A stretch of 64,000 nt of DNA from NCBI GenBank assembly GCA_037447655.1, contig JBBHKE010000447.1, forward strand, positions 236,760 through 300,759, in the 5' to 3' direction. Of the stretch, positions 10,762 through 22,220 are shown piece after piece. The stretch comes from Zygnema cylindricum (Eukaryota > Streptophyta > Zygnematophyceae > Zygnematales > Zygnemataceae). How positions within the stretch are numbered: the first letter of the stretch is position 1; each line of letters opens with the position of its first letter. The notes beneath the pieces were generated by a model. The model saw only the letters and a list, made by a program, of their open reading frames with translations. It searched no databases and was not told the DNA's origin. A program made the translations under genes and the position numbers.

Positions 10762-11135
10762 GTGGTCACAAAAGTGAAAGGAGAAACTGAGGACGAGTCC
10801 TCTGAGGAGGAGGATGGGGAGCTTCTCCTTGACAAGAGTCTGGAGGAGAAGGAGATCCCTCAGAAACAGAAGAATGCTCCCGGAAAAATTCGAGAAGCTC
10901 CACAGGAAGGATAGATCATCAACTCAAGTGCATCCATGCATATGTGTCGTGATAAGCACCTCTTTACTAAGTTAAGAAAGATCCCTACTGTAGAGATAGA
11001 GTATGGGGATGGGAGAGTGGTTACCACAGATCTAATAGGGTTGGTAAATCTAAAATTATTAGTGGAGGGTAAGACTTCTTTACTCACCTTCTCATATGTA
11101 CTCTACATTCCTCAGCTGAGTAAATATCTTGTCTC
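10762..11135 (+). pseudogene. Copia-C1 gag end and protease start
   Basis: Acidic Gag C-terminus (E-D-E-S-S-E-E-E-D-G-E-L-L) followed by the protease. The catalytic D-S-G-A-S reads N-S-S-A-S here (about 10920-10935), so the active-site Asp is lost, and a TAG (10912) precedes it. M-C-R-D-K-H-L-F-T-K and T-V-E-I-E-Y-G-D-G-R follow. The segment is cut at 11135 by Copia-D1 and resumes at 15383. Confidence 0.8.
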
Positions 11136-12308
11136 TTAAACTCATTGTGCTCCATTGCCCACAGAAATCGCAGATTCAAAAAAAGCTAATCTAGATAGTG
11201 TCGACTCCAAGTTGATATAAACCCAAATCACTCGCACCTTGACAATCAAAAACCCATTATAGCTTAATCCTGTGAAATAAGACTTTTTGTGTGCTCAGTT
11301 CCACCACAGAATGCAAAGTTATAATATGAGTTTTAAACACATTCACCCACTTTCACTTTCCCTTAGAAATGCAGCCGCCCTAGCAGTCAAAAACTCTGAC
11401 CGACTACACCCCTATGTAGCCTTGACTTCCCTGAATTCGCAGCAAAAAGAATCACTGAAAATGGTTAAGTAAATTGATAGTTATGAATTGTCAAAAATGA
11501 CCTTTTGTAGTGGAGCTCTCTCGGAGAGAGGCTGCTACCTACTATATTTTCTAAGTCCTATCTCTCTCTAAAACTCTATCTACTCACGTACGGCACCAAT
11601 CAAATTACTGTGTCGTAGATGAAAGTATAGGTGCCGGTGTACTTTTCGTACAACATTGCCAAAATGTCGACACATGTCATATCCGGATTTGTTCTCGTAA
11701 TCTCCGGAGTTGCCACGATCCAATGTCATTGTGCCACGTGTCATCCTACGTGGCGATGACCGCAAACTGCCGCGATTCTCTTCCGCGATCTCGGCATCGT
11801 TCCCGGCCGTTCGATCAAAACTAGATTTCAATCGTAGCCGTCATAAATACTTGCGCGGTATTTGTTTCGATATCTAAACAAAATGCGCGGTTTCTGTTTC
11901 TTCTCCGTACCGTACTCCGTACTTTACGTAATTGAATATATGCATCCTAAATAAAGTTTCAGTTGAATGAATTAAAATACGTATAAGTCTTTATATAATT
12001 ATCAAACCCTATAGCATTTAACACTAGTCTTAGACTAAACGGATAAAGCTAACGGCTAGTTTAACAGACACCGGGTACCCGGATCAAATCTTGGGTCTGT
12101 CAAAATCTTTTAGGTAACACTATCAAGATTTGCCTTCTTTTCCTCTTTGGATAGCCTAGGCAGCCATGGATCTAACTCCTCCTCAAGTCTTTAGTGACTG
12201 CGACAAGTGTGGGGACTTGAGTGAAGAGTTAGAGGCAGGCTGTCACTGTCTCCTCTTTGCGTTTTATTTTACAATCTCTAGACCTAGAAAATACTTTATA
12301 TTTCAACA
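11136..12308 (-). repeat. 3' LTR of Copia-D1
   Basis: D-type LTR (minus strand reads TGTTGAAATAT ... AGTTTAA), 1173 bp. It has a G-box at 11735-11740 and GTAC sites around 11585-11650. It also shares with the A-type LTR the conserved block containing the CCATGG / TATTTTCTAGGTCT motifs near its 5' end (12160-12300). Confidence 0.8.
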
Positions 12309-12527
12309 CTCCCTTTATTTTCTAGTCTACTTTACTTTCAACTCCCATCAAAAACAACTAATATATATATATATATTCTTTTCCTTTTTCCTTTTTCTTT
12401 CATCAAGCTTCAAGCGAATACCTTTATATTTAAGAAAGTGTATTAGATGACCAAAAATAACTTCATCTTGTCGATCATACATTTTATTTTGCATGCCATT
12501 TTTCATAAACCCGATAAAATATTTTAT

Positions 12528-12875
12528 TCACCTCCTCCCCTTTTCATCCAACCAAAACCCACTTTCCCTTTTGCTTTTCCAACAATGAACCCCATCCCCA
12601 ATCTGCAACACATACCCGGATGATAACCCTTTTACAGGCAGATCTTCACAAGCGACATCACACCAAGTAGTGATGTCAAATCCACCCCTTGTCAAATATT
12701 CCCAAAAATCACTAGTCCTCACTATGTTCCTCATAAAATCTACATCTTCCGAACTCATATTTTTATCCATGATAATTATCTCATTTACCTCACTCTCTCC
12801 CATGGAATTCTTTCCACTATCACTTTCTATTTTTACTCCCAAAAAACATTTCTCCTCCCCTAAACTTTTAATCAA
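12528..12875 (-). pseudogene. Copia-D1 pol remnant (RNase H fragments)
   Basis: An open frame of 115 codons that fuses distant pieces of copia pol. An RT/RNase H connection piece (about S-L-G-E-E-K-C-F-L-G-V-K-I-E) leads into RNase H motifs (D-I-T-T-W-C-D-V-A, L-S-S-G-Y-V-L-Q-I-G-D-G). The normal sequence between them is shortened. The catalytic residues are incomplete. No enzyme function is expected. Confidence 0.65.
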
Positions 12876-13027
12876 ATATTCCTCTCTCCCCTATCTTTTA
12901 GAGCCCCTTTTAGATTTACTTCTCCCCTTTCCTCGGAATCCGTTGAAGTCTCCCTTTCCGACCTGTTTTCTATTTCCAAAATATCTATAAAACTATCCTC
13001 AATAATTTGAACTCCCTCAAGTTTCTC

Positions 13028-14194
13028 CTATCTATTTAATTCCCTTATACCTCCAAAAGCACACTGTTGCTTTCGTGGAATTTCTGTGTGCTTTTCTTTC
13101 TTCCCCATATTATCGATGCGGAGAAGCTCCAAAATATCTTCATCCTCGTTCTCCTCTTCCCCTTGTTCCTCCTCATCAACATTCCAACTTCTAATTTCTT
13201 CCAAACAATGACACTCCTCCATATAGTGACCCGGCTCCCTACAAAAGAAGCAAACCCCCTTTTTCAAAGCTCCCCTTTCTTTTCCTCTCCCTCTCTTTCC
13301 AACAAAATTCCGATAAGGTTTACCTTTGTCTTTCTTCCTCTCATCACGCTTCCGCTCGTCATCGCCGTTCACCTCATCACATTTCTGCCAGTCACCACCA
13401 ACTGTTAGTGCATTCACCTTGTTACTCCCCCTACGAAGCTCCAAAGTGCTTTCCCTCACAAGAATTATCCCCATGGTAAAGCTCCAAGTCCATCAGGAGC
13501 CATCCATTGCTTGCATACGACAAATGATGTTTTCATACTCATCTGGGAGTTTCATGAGTAGTGTATTAATCTTCCTTTCCTCAGATTCTACATATCCCGC
13601 ACTAGCAAGCTCAACATATAGCGCAACAATATTATTGCAAAACTCTATCATACTACCGCCTTTATAAACATAGGCATCTATTTCTTGTTTTACTAATTGT
13701 TGCCTTTGAATAGTCTCACTCTTATAAATCTGACGTAGTGTTTCCCAAATTTCCAAAGACTTGGTTAGATTTAAAATAGTGATAGCTATGGACTTAGACA
13801 CATTTCTAAGTATGAGATGTTTTGTTATAGTGTTTTCATACTCCCAAATTTTATTATCATTTTCTTCAGTTTTACTTATATCCCCTCTAAGTGGAGCTGT
13901 GGCGGAGAGCCTACCTCCCCTCACCATAGGTGTCCCTTTATCCTTCTCCCCATTTACCCCTTCCATGGCAATAATTTTCCCTTCACCTTCCGTTACATCC
14001 GAAATACGGTTAATTTTCTGGGAAGCCTCAAATGATTCTCCATAGTAAGCTCCTCCAAAGCCAGTTGGCGGACATCTCACTTGTCCCAAAACAATTCCCT
14101 ATAAGTGCTTCTCGAAAAACAACCCCTCTATAATAAACTCCCAAAAAGTGAAGTCGGTTCCATCGAACATAGGCACCTTAGGTGGTGGGCCCAT
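13028..14194 (-). pseudogene. Copia-D1 gag
   Basis: Copia Gag starting at the ATG (14194) inside the primer-binding site: M-G-P-P-P-K-V-P-M-F-D-G-T. A TAG replaces the Trp codon in H-L-*-G-I-V (about 14096). After that the frame is open from 14089 to 13493 (198 codons, including LPDEYENIICR), with one TGA, and then the same frame runs to 13028. That part has a CCHC zinc knuckle (C-F-F-C-x4-H-x4-C) and an acidic tail. With only two stops and no frameshift it is the best-preserved gag in the window, in an element that has lost its enzymes. Confidence 0.8.
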
Positions 14195-14198
14195 AACC
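14184..14198 (-). promoter_or_regulatory. Copia-D1 primer-binding site (half-tRNA iMet type)
   Basis: The minus strand reads GGTTATGGGCCCACC directly after the LTR end TTTCA, a 15-nt match to the anticodon arm of initiator tRNA-Met. The Gag ATG lies inside it. Confidence 0.75.
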
Positions 14199-15382
14199 TG
14201 AAACTCTGTGTGCTCCATTGCCCACAGAAATCGCATATTCAAAAGAAGCTAATCTAGTAGTTCCGACTCCAAGTTTATATAAACCCAAATGAATGACCCC
14301 TTCACAATCAAAAAACCATTTAAGCTTCACCCCTGTGAAATAAGACTTTCTGTGTGCTCAGTTCTACCACAAAATGCAAAGTTATAATATGAGTTTTGGA
14401 CACATTCACCCACTTTAACTTTCCCTTAGAAATGCAGCCGCCCTGGCAGCCAAAAACTTTGACCAATTACACCCCTATGTAGCCTGGACTCCTTTGAGTT
14501 CGCGTTAAAAAGAATCACTGAAAATGGTCAAGTAAATTGATAGTTATAAATGGTCAAAGATAACATTTTGTATAGCAGCTCTCTCGGAGAGAGGCTGATA
14601 CCTACTAAATTTTCTAAGTCCTATCTCTCTCTAAAAATCTATCTATTGACGTACGGCACCAATCAAATTACTGTGTCGTAGATGAAAGTATAAGTGCCGG
14701 TGTACTTTCTGTACCGCTATCGTACAACATTGCCAAAATGTTGACACATGTCATATCCGGATTTGTTCTCGTAATCTCCGGAGTTGCCACGATCCAATGT
14801 CATTGTGCCACGTGTCATCCTACGTGGCGATGACCGCAAACTGCCGCGATTCTCTTTCTCAATCTCGGCATCGTCCCCGGTTGTCTGATCAAAACTAGAT
14901 TTCAATCGTAGCCGTCATAAATACTTGCGCGGTATTTGTTTCGATATCGAAACAAAATGCGCGGTATCTGTTTTTTCTCCGTACCGTACTCCGTACTTTA
15001 CGTAATTTAATCTATGCATCCTAAATAAAGTTTTAGTTGAATAAATTAGTCTATGTGTAAGTATTTATATAATTATCAAATTGTATAGCATTTAACACTA
15101 GTCTTAGACTAAACAGATAAAGCTAACGGCTAGTTTAACAGACACCGGGTACCCGGATCAAATCTTAGGTCTTTCAAAATATTTTAGGTAACTCTATCAA
15201 GATTTGCCTTCCTATCCTTTTTGGACAGCCTAGGCAGCCATGGATCTAACTCCTCCTCAAGTCTTTAGTGACTGCGACAAGTGTGAGGACTTTAGTGAAG
15301 AGTTAGAGGCAGGCTGTCATTGTCTCCTCTTTGCCGTTTATTTTACAATCTCTAGACCTAGAAAATACTTCAAATTTCAACA
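14199..15382 (-). repeat. 5' LTR of Copia-D1
   Basis: 1184-bp LTR partner of 11136-12308, clearly similar but with many substitutions and small indels, so the insertion is not very recent. The minus strand reads TGTTGAAATTTG ... GAGTTTCA. A G-box lies at about 14816. Confidence 0.8.
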
Positions 15383-18374
15383 GTCTCTACGTCTATGTTA
15401 GATGACAAAATGTTTGATACCTTCACTAGAAAGGAAGTCTTTACAGCTAAGTATGGGGATGACGTCTACTTCACGGCAGATTAGGGTAGCCAAGGAATGT
15501 TTAGGCTTAACCTGAGTAATGAAAACAATAATCATTACTATGTTGGTGTTCCAAAGTTGATGATTTGGCATAAGCGTTTGGGGCATGTGTATTTTGATAG
15601 GCTGAGGGAAATTAACAAGCTTGGTGTACTAGAAGGCATTCAGTTTGGGGATAATGAAATGTTGGACGATTGTAGTGGCTATGCTCAAGGTAAGGCTCAC
15701 ATACTCCGATTTCCCAAAGCCACAACATATAGGGATGAGATGGTATTAGATTTGGTCCACACAGATATCTGAGGACCTGCAGAAGTACTTTCGCTCAGAG
15801 GGAAGAGGTTTATGATGACGATAACCGATGACTAGTCTAGATACTCTAGAGTCTACTTCTTAAAAACAAAGTGTGTAACACCAACTTACTTTAAAGAACA
15901 TAAAGCCTCGAGTGGGAAGTTGCATGAAACCCCCATTAAGAGAATTAAGAGTGATAATGAGGGGGAATATACCTCTAACCACTTTAAAGAATATTTGAGA
16001 GATGAGGGAGTTTAGCACCAAAAAACGGTACCATTTAACACGGAACAAAATGGGGTAGCTGAGAGGTTGAACCGAACACTAGGAGATAGTGTATGCAGTA
16101 TGTTGGCCGACAAAAAAATATAAAAGAGATTTTGGGCAGAAGCCATGAACTAGGCCTACTTCACTAGGTATAGTGTCCTAACCTCAGCCGTAAAAGGAAT
16201 GACACCTTCTGAGAGAAGGGTTGGAAGGAAACCAGATGTCTCTCACCTTAAAGTATTCGGTAGCCAAGTTTACACTCTTGACACGGATAGGAAAAACTGG
16301 AAACTAGATGCTAAGAGAAAACCTAGATACTTTGTAGGATATGATGAGGATGTCAAGGCATATAGAGTCTATAACTTAGCAAAGAGAGATATCATTCTGG
16401 TCAAACACCTAGTTGTCATGGATAAAGGGAAGTCATTTGACCCCTTCAAATATACAAAGAAGATATGAATCAGTTTTGAGTCCGAAAGTGAGGAGAACTC
16501 AATCGTTCTCGAAAGGGACATGAGTGAAAAAGTGATTGCAAATTCACGGTAGATCCAAAATACAAAAGATCCATCGGAAACCTCACATATTCCTATGGCC
16601 TTCGAGGAGACAGAAGAGGAGGAATTCGAACCGGGTTCCATGGATAGGGGAGTCAATGAGATAATATGGAGAAATCTAAGACTTCCCTCCATTCCGGCTT
16701 CAAAGTTTGAGGGAGGGAGAAGGAGCAGCAAAAAGATACAAGAGAAACAGGCCGCTCATAAGGTAACTAAGCTATCTCACCCATATGAGCCGCAGTCATA
16801 GTGGGAGGCAGTGAACAGTCATGAGAAAGACAGGTGGATTAGAGCCATAAATGATGAGATGGCCTCCTCCATCATGGAAGCGAATACTTGGGAACTAGCG
16901 GAGAGTCCTCCGGACAGAAAAACTGATTGGCTGTAAATGGGTGTTGAAACTAAAACTTAACCGAGATAATACCATTGAGAGATATAAGGCTCAATTGGTA
17001 GCAAGAATGAGGGGATTGATTATGAGGAGAATTTTGCTCCAAGTGTTTGGTTCCCTTTAGTAAGGATTCTCCTCAGTCAGGCAGCAGCAGGCGAAGACAT
17101 GGAAATACACCAAATGGATATTAAGACTGCTTTTCATAATGGTGAGTTAGAGGAAGAAATTTTCATAAGGCAACCAAAGGGGTTCGTGGAGAAAGGAGAA
17201 GAGAGCAAAGTCTGCAGGCTCATAAAGTCCATATATGGACTGAAGCAGGCTCCCCAACAGCAGAATAAGAAACATGATGAGTTTCTCACTGGTCTGGGAT
17301 ATACCTAGATCAACTTTGACCATTCTATCGATATGTTTGAAGATGAGAATGGTGTCATTTTTATTGCAATTTATATGGATGAACCGCTTGCGTTAAGTAA
17401 GTCTTTGGAAAAGATCAATAAGTTAAAGAAAGGTCATAGAAGCAGATTTGATATGAAGGATTTAGGGGAGGCAAGATATATTTTGGGGATCGAAATCGAG
17501 AGGGATATGGGGAAAAGGATTATCAGAACTTACTCAAAAAGAAGCAATAGGTAATACGCTTGAGAAATTCCAGATTGAAAAGGCAAATAGTTGTTCCACT
17601 CCCATGGACTTCAAGAAACTAAGTGATGGGAGTGTACGAGGAGGAGTGATAATGTTAGATGATCAGATGAGTCCAGACGAGAGAGAGTTTATAAATTATA
17701 TTCCTTATTGATAGGTCGTAGGGAGTTTGATCTATTTTATGAACTACACAAGGCCGGACATAGCGGCACCGGTAGGAGTCCTCAGTGGGAGTCTTAACGA
17801 TCATAAAAAGAGAGATTGGGAGGTAGCTAAGAGAGTCATGAGATATCTGGTAGAAACAAAAGAGTTATGGTTCCATTTGGGAGGGGAGCACACTGATATC
17901 ACTATTTGGAGTGATGACATTTATGGGGATGGACCTATGAGAAGATGTACTTTTGGGTATGTGTTGTATGTGGGGGAAGGTGCTTGTTGTTGGAGCAACA
18001 AGCAACAAAAGGTGGTTGCTCAGTCTATTATGGAGGCTGAGTACATGGCCTCTTTTTCTGTTGTAAATGAGTTAATATGGGTCAAGTCATTGTTGAAGGA
18101 ACTTGGGTATATGAAGAAGGGAGAGCATGAAGTTTTTTGTCATAATCAGGTTGCCATTGCAATTGCAGCCAATCCAAAGCACCATTTCAAAGTTAAGCAT
18201 ATGGACATAAGATTGAGGTTTGTGAGGGATATAGTAGAAAACAAAATTGTGAATCTTGTGTATAAATCTGATGAAGAAATGGTGGCTGATATGATGACCA
18301 AACCTGTGCCATCTCCAAAGTTAAAGTATTCTAGGGAAAAGTGTGGACTAAAAGAGAAGTTGAAATTAGACTAG
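15383..18374 (+). pseudogene. Copia-C1 pol (protease end, integrase, RT, RNase H)
   Basis: Resumes after Copia-D1. The GAG-pre-integrase zinc-binding part (WHKRLGHVYFDRL ... CSGYAQGK) lies near 15565-15695. The integrase motifs HTDI, KSDNEGEY and NGVAERLNR follow to about 16070, with several stops. RT (about 16850-17560) has MEIHQMDIKTAF and YGLKQAP, and its active site reads Y-M-D-E instead of Y-V-D-D. RNase H (17727-18374) is one open frame of 215 codons with SDDIYGDGPMRRC and the C-terminal MMTKPVPSPKLKY. At least ten stops and frameshifts upstream of RNase H make it inactive. Confidence 0.85.
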
Positions 18375-18387
18375 AAAATAAAGGGAG

Positions 18388-19401
18388 TGTTGAAATAGCT
18401 AGATTTATAGTGTATTTTCTAGGTCTAAATTAGTTTAATGAAAAACGCAAGAGAAACGCAAGTAGCTTGCCTCCAATCCTTCTCTCTAGCCCCCATACTT
18501 GTTGTAGTTATTGAAGGAGAGAGAGAGAGAGTGATGGAGCCATGGCTGTCTCAGCTCCATAAGCAAGACCAAAGAGTGACATAAGTCACTCTCAACAAAA
18601 GGTTGAGTCCGGCATGACTTGAACCTCCAACCAGCAAAGCGAGGCGTAGCCGTCAGTTCTAGCTCGTCTGTCGTAGAAGTTTGATAGTATACATAAGAAA
18701 TGATAAATATATAAAATGTAATATGGTTGTTAATTCAATTAACGGAATTATGAATGAGGGAACATAGAACCAGTTGAAAATATAGTGCGAATATGATCTC
18801 CGCACGAAACAAATGAATCAAGTATTTGTTTCGACGGTTCACATTAAATGTCGGTTTTTGATCTAACGGCACATATCAGCGCCGAGATCCCGGAACGGTC
18901 ACTTTCACGGTTTTCGGACGTGGCATGACCTGACGCCAAGCGAAGAGATAACAGTTGGTCGCTCAAATTCCGGGGAACATAAGGAAGAGTAAAACATGGA
19001 TACGCATCCACTCAATGGCTTTGCCGTACACAGGCTGTACAAAAAGTACATCGGCCGTAGTACCTTTTTGTACTACACAATGATTTGATTGGATCATACT
19101 ATAGTAGATAAGGGTTGTGGGAGGGCTTTAGGACTTAGTAATTTTTTCTTTAGACAGCCACCTCTCTCTTTTAGAGTTTGTATAAATTGGCATCTTTGCC
19201 ACCTCATAACTTATCGACTGGTTGGCCGTTTTTAGTGATTCTTTTTACTACGGACTCATAGGAGTCCAGGCTGCACAAAGGTGCTGTCAAGCTGCCAATT
19301 TGTCCTCTTGTGCAAGAATGGTTGTGGCTTGAAGTGGGTTAGTTAAAAGCTAACTAGAGGCTTCTTGAATTCTGTAGTCCAATGGAGGACACACAATTGC
19401 A
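18388..19401 (+). repeat. 3' LTR of Copia-C1
   Basis: C-type LTR of 1014 bp, TGTTGAAATAGC ... ACACAATTGCA, preceded by the purine-rich AAAATAAAGGGAG. Five GTAC sites lie in about 19024-19075. A CCAAT box (TGATTGG) lies near 19082, TATAAAT at 19181-19186, and hairpins at 19188-19284. Confidence 0.85.
19188..19284 (+). other. Hairpin array at the predicted transcript start (C-type LTR)
   Basis: TGGCA-TCTT-TGCCA (19188-19201) directly follows the TATA box. GGACTC-ATAG-GAGTCC (19252-19267) and GCAC-AAAG-GTGC (19273-19284) follow after the TGATTCTTTTT block. The stems differ from those of the A and E families but pair in the same places. The second and fifth hairpins of the A-type array are not recognisable here. 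Confidence 0.6.
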
Positions 19402-19669
19402 GGTGACGGCTACGCCTCGCTTTGCGGGTCCGAGGTTGGAGTCTTGCCGGTCTCAACCTTTTTGTTAGAATTGACTTATGTCACTTCTTTTGACCTGCCT
19501 AAGGAGTCAAGGCACCCATGGCTCCACTACCCTCTTTTTCTTTCAGTGACTACAACAATTATGGGGGATAGAGGGAAGAGGTGGAGGCAGACTGCCTGTG
19601 CTTTTCTTTTCTGTTTTCACTAACCTACTCAGACTTAGAAAATACTTGATAAATCTAGCAATTTCAACA
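19402..19669 (-). repeat. Truncated 3' LTR of Copia-C3
   Basis: The first 268 bp of a C-type LTR on the minus strand (minus strand starts TGTTGAAATTGC). It ends abruptly at the 3' end of the C1 LTR. The missing part should lie left of the window if C1 inserted here. Confidence 0.8.
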
Positions 19670-19674
19670 CTCCC

Positions 19675-21016
19675 CTTATTTTTTAGTCTAATTTAAACTT
19701 TTCTTTTAGTCCACACCTCTCTCTGCAATATTTCAATTTGGGTGATGGCACAGGTTTGGTCATCATATCAACAATCATTTCTCCATCTGGTTTATACACA
19801 AGATTCACAATTTTGTTTTCAACTTTTTCCCTCACAAAACTCCGCGTTATGTTTGTGTGTTTTGCTTTGAAATGATGTTTTGGATTGGCTGCAATTAGAC
19901 TTGCATCCTGATTATCAAAGAAGACTTCATGCACCCTTTTCTTCATGTACCTCGGTTATTGTAGTAAGACTTTACTCACATCATTTTTTTCACAACAGAA
20001 CAAGAGGCCATGTACTCAACCTCCTTAGTGGACTGAGCAACCACCTTTTGTTTCTTGCTACTCCAACAGCAAGCACTTTCCCCCACATACGATACATACT
20101 CAAAAGTGCATCTTCTCATAGGTGTATCTCTATAACTGGCATCACTCCAAGTGGTGATTTCAGTGTGATCCCCTCCCAAATGCAGCCATAATTCCCTTGT
20201 TCCCACTAGATATCTCATGATTCTCTTAGCTGCCTCCCAATCTCTCTTTCTCAAATCATTAAAACTCCTACTGGGAACTCCAAATGTTGTGGCTATGTTC
20301 GGCCTAGTACAATTCATAAAATAGATTAAACTTCCTACGATCTGCCTGTAAGGAATAAACTTTATAAACTGTCTTTCTTCAAACTCATCTGATCATCTAG
20401 GATTATCACTCCTTCTACACTCCCATCACTTATTTTTTTCAAGTCCATGAGAATGGTACAACTCTTTGCCTTTTCAATCTAGAATTTCTTGAGCATATTC
20501 TGTATAGCTTCTTTCTCAGTCAGTCTGATAATCCTTTTTCCCCTATCTCTTTTCATTTCTATCCTCAAGAAATATCTTGCCTCCCCTAAATCCTTCATAT
20601 CAGAACTTCTTCTAAGATATTTTTTTAACTTATTGATCTTTTCCATAGATTTACTTAACATTAGCAAATTATCTACGTCAATTGCAATGAAAATAATACC
20701 ATTCTCATCCTCAAACATATAAATAGAATGGTCAGAGCTGATCACAGATATATTTCAGGCTCGGAGAAACTCATTTACTTTCTTATCTATTGCGTGGAAG
20801 CCTGTTTTAGTCCATATAAGGACTTAATGAGTCTGCAAACTTTGCTTTCCTCACCTTCCTCTACAAACCCTTCTAGTTGCCGCATGAAGATTTTTTCCTC
20901 TAGCTCACCATTGAGGAAAGCAATCTTAATATCTAGCAGGTGTATTTCCATGTCTTTCGCTGCCGCTAGACTAAGAAGAATCCTTACTGATGGAAATCGA
21001 ACCACACAAGCAAAGG
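19675..21016 (-). pseudogene. Copia-C3 pol, 3' half (RT end and RNase H)
   Basis: Minus-strand pol. The RT part at 20479-21005 has VRFPSVRILLSLAAAKDMEIH and Y-G-L-K-Q-A, and the catalytic site reads D-V-D-N. RNase H at 19976-20317 and 19683-19946 has MMTKPVPSPKLKYCRE. Stops and frameshifts separate the parts. It is cut at 21016 by the Copia-E insertion (target AAAGG 21012-21016) and continues at 40318. Confidence 0.8.
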
Positions 21017-21197
21017 TGTTGAAAAGAAGTTATTAATATTCATTTCTTAATTTAGACTCTAGAGTGAAGAGAGAGAGAGAGAGTCACCATGGCTGCCGCC
21101 ATAGTCAGAAAGAAATAGGCAGACAGATAGGCACATTGATAGATTGCCAAGATGTTGCCCGAAACCAGATTAGAACCTTGGTATGCGAAGTACTACA
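21017..21197 (+). repeat. 5' LTR of Copia-E, first part
   Basis: First 181 bp of the E-type LTR (TGTTGAAAAGAAGTTATTAA, then an AG repeat and CCATGGCTGCCGCCAT). It is cut at the target CTACA (21193-21197) by Copia-C2 and resumes at 28592. Confidence 0.85.
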
Positions 21198-22207
21198 TGC
21201 AATTCTATGTCGTCCATTGGACTACAAAAATTAGGAAGCCTCTAGATAGCTTTTAACTAACCTAATTCAAGCCACAACCACTGCTGCCCAAGAGGGCAAA
21301 CTGACAGTCTGACTGCACCTTTGTGCAGCGTGGACTCTCGTGAGTCCGTAGGAAAAATAATCAATGAAAACGGCAAACTTGCCGATAAGTTATGAGACAG
21401 AAAAGATGTCATTCTTTTAAACAAGCTATATGGGAGAAAGGTGCTACCTACCCAAATCCTCTAAGTCCCAAAACCCCTCTCACAACCCCTATCTACTAAA
21501 GTAAGCTCCATTCAAGAGATTGTAAAGTACAGAAAAGTATAGTGGTCGATGTACTTTCTATACGGCCTCTGTATGACAAGGGCTGGGAGTGGACGCGCGT
21601 TGCCTTTGGACTTGTCCTCATGTCGTCCGAGATTCCCGCTGCTCAATTCAATTGTGCCACTTATCACCAGGTCACGCCACGTCCGTAAACAGCAAAAGTG
21701 ACCATTGTGAGACCTCGTGATGATTAGCGCCGTCGGATGGAGACCAGCTTTTGATATACGCCGTCGAAATAAATGTCCTATTCATTTGTTTTGTGTGGCC
21801 AATTTGATTCAGGCACTGAATCTAATATGTCTTTATGTTCAATATTCGCAGTTCCGTTAATCAAACTAATGTTCATATTAATATTTAATTAAATATCTTA
21901 CCCTCTGTACTGTAACAAATTTCTACGACAGACCAGTTAGAGTTGATGGCTACGCCTCGCTCTGTTTGTCAGAGGTTTGAGTCCTACTGGACTCAACCTT
22001 TTGTTGAGAGTGACTTATGTCACTATTTAGTCCTGCCTATGGAGCTAAGGCGGCCATGGCTCAACCACCCTCTCTAACCTTCAGGGACTACAACAAGTAT
22101 GGGGGCTAGAGAGAGGAGGTGGAGGCAGGCTGTCCGCCTTTTTCTTTTTCTATTTTGCTGATCTATTTAGACCTAGAAAATACCCTATAAATCTAGTACT
22201 TTCAACA
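21198..22207 (-). repeat. 3' LTR of Copia-C2
   Basis: C-type LTR of 1010 bp. The minus strand starts TGTTGAAAGTACTAG and ends GAATTGCA. Confidence 0.85.
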
Positions 22208-22220
22208 CTCCCGTTATTTT

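Larger units (their letters stand above)
11136..15382 (-). mobile_element. Copia-D1, internally deleted gag-carrying LTR element
   Basis: A minus-strand LTR element of 4247 bp inserted in Copia-C1 with exact target-site duplication GTCTC (11131-11135 and 15383-15387). Its LTRs are 11136-12308 and 14199-15382. The 1890-bp internal region has a primer-binding site, a nearly whole gag and only a small, rearranged pol remnant. Integrase and most of the reverse transcriptase are gone. It resembles non-autonomous gag-only derivatives that depend on a partner for enzymes. One LTR terminus is mutated (TG to TT at 11136). Confidence 0.85.
1..19401 (+). mobile_element. Copia-C1, nested Ty1/copia element (5' end outside window)
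   Basis: A Ty1/copia retrotransposon whose gag enters at the left edge and whose 3' LTR ends at 19401. Its own sequence survives as segments 1-437, 7941-8321, 9674-9757, 10762-11135 and 15383-19401. Four later insertions separate them, and joining the segments follows one continuous Copia gag-pol order (Gag, protease, integrase, reverse transcriptase, RNase H). The 3' LTR stops exactly where the inverted, truncated LTR of Copia-C3 begins (19402), so C1 probably landed inside that LTR. Stops and frameshifts throughout pol make it non-functional. Confidence 0.85.

Noticed and set aside
12166-12450. 94-codon frame starting at a good CCATGG context
   Set aside because: The CCATGG block is part of the LTR 5' region in every family and the frame runs across the LTR boundary.
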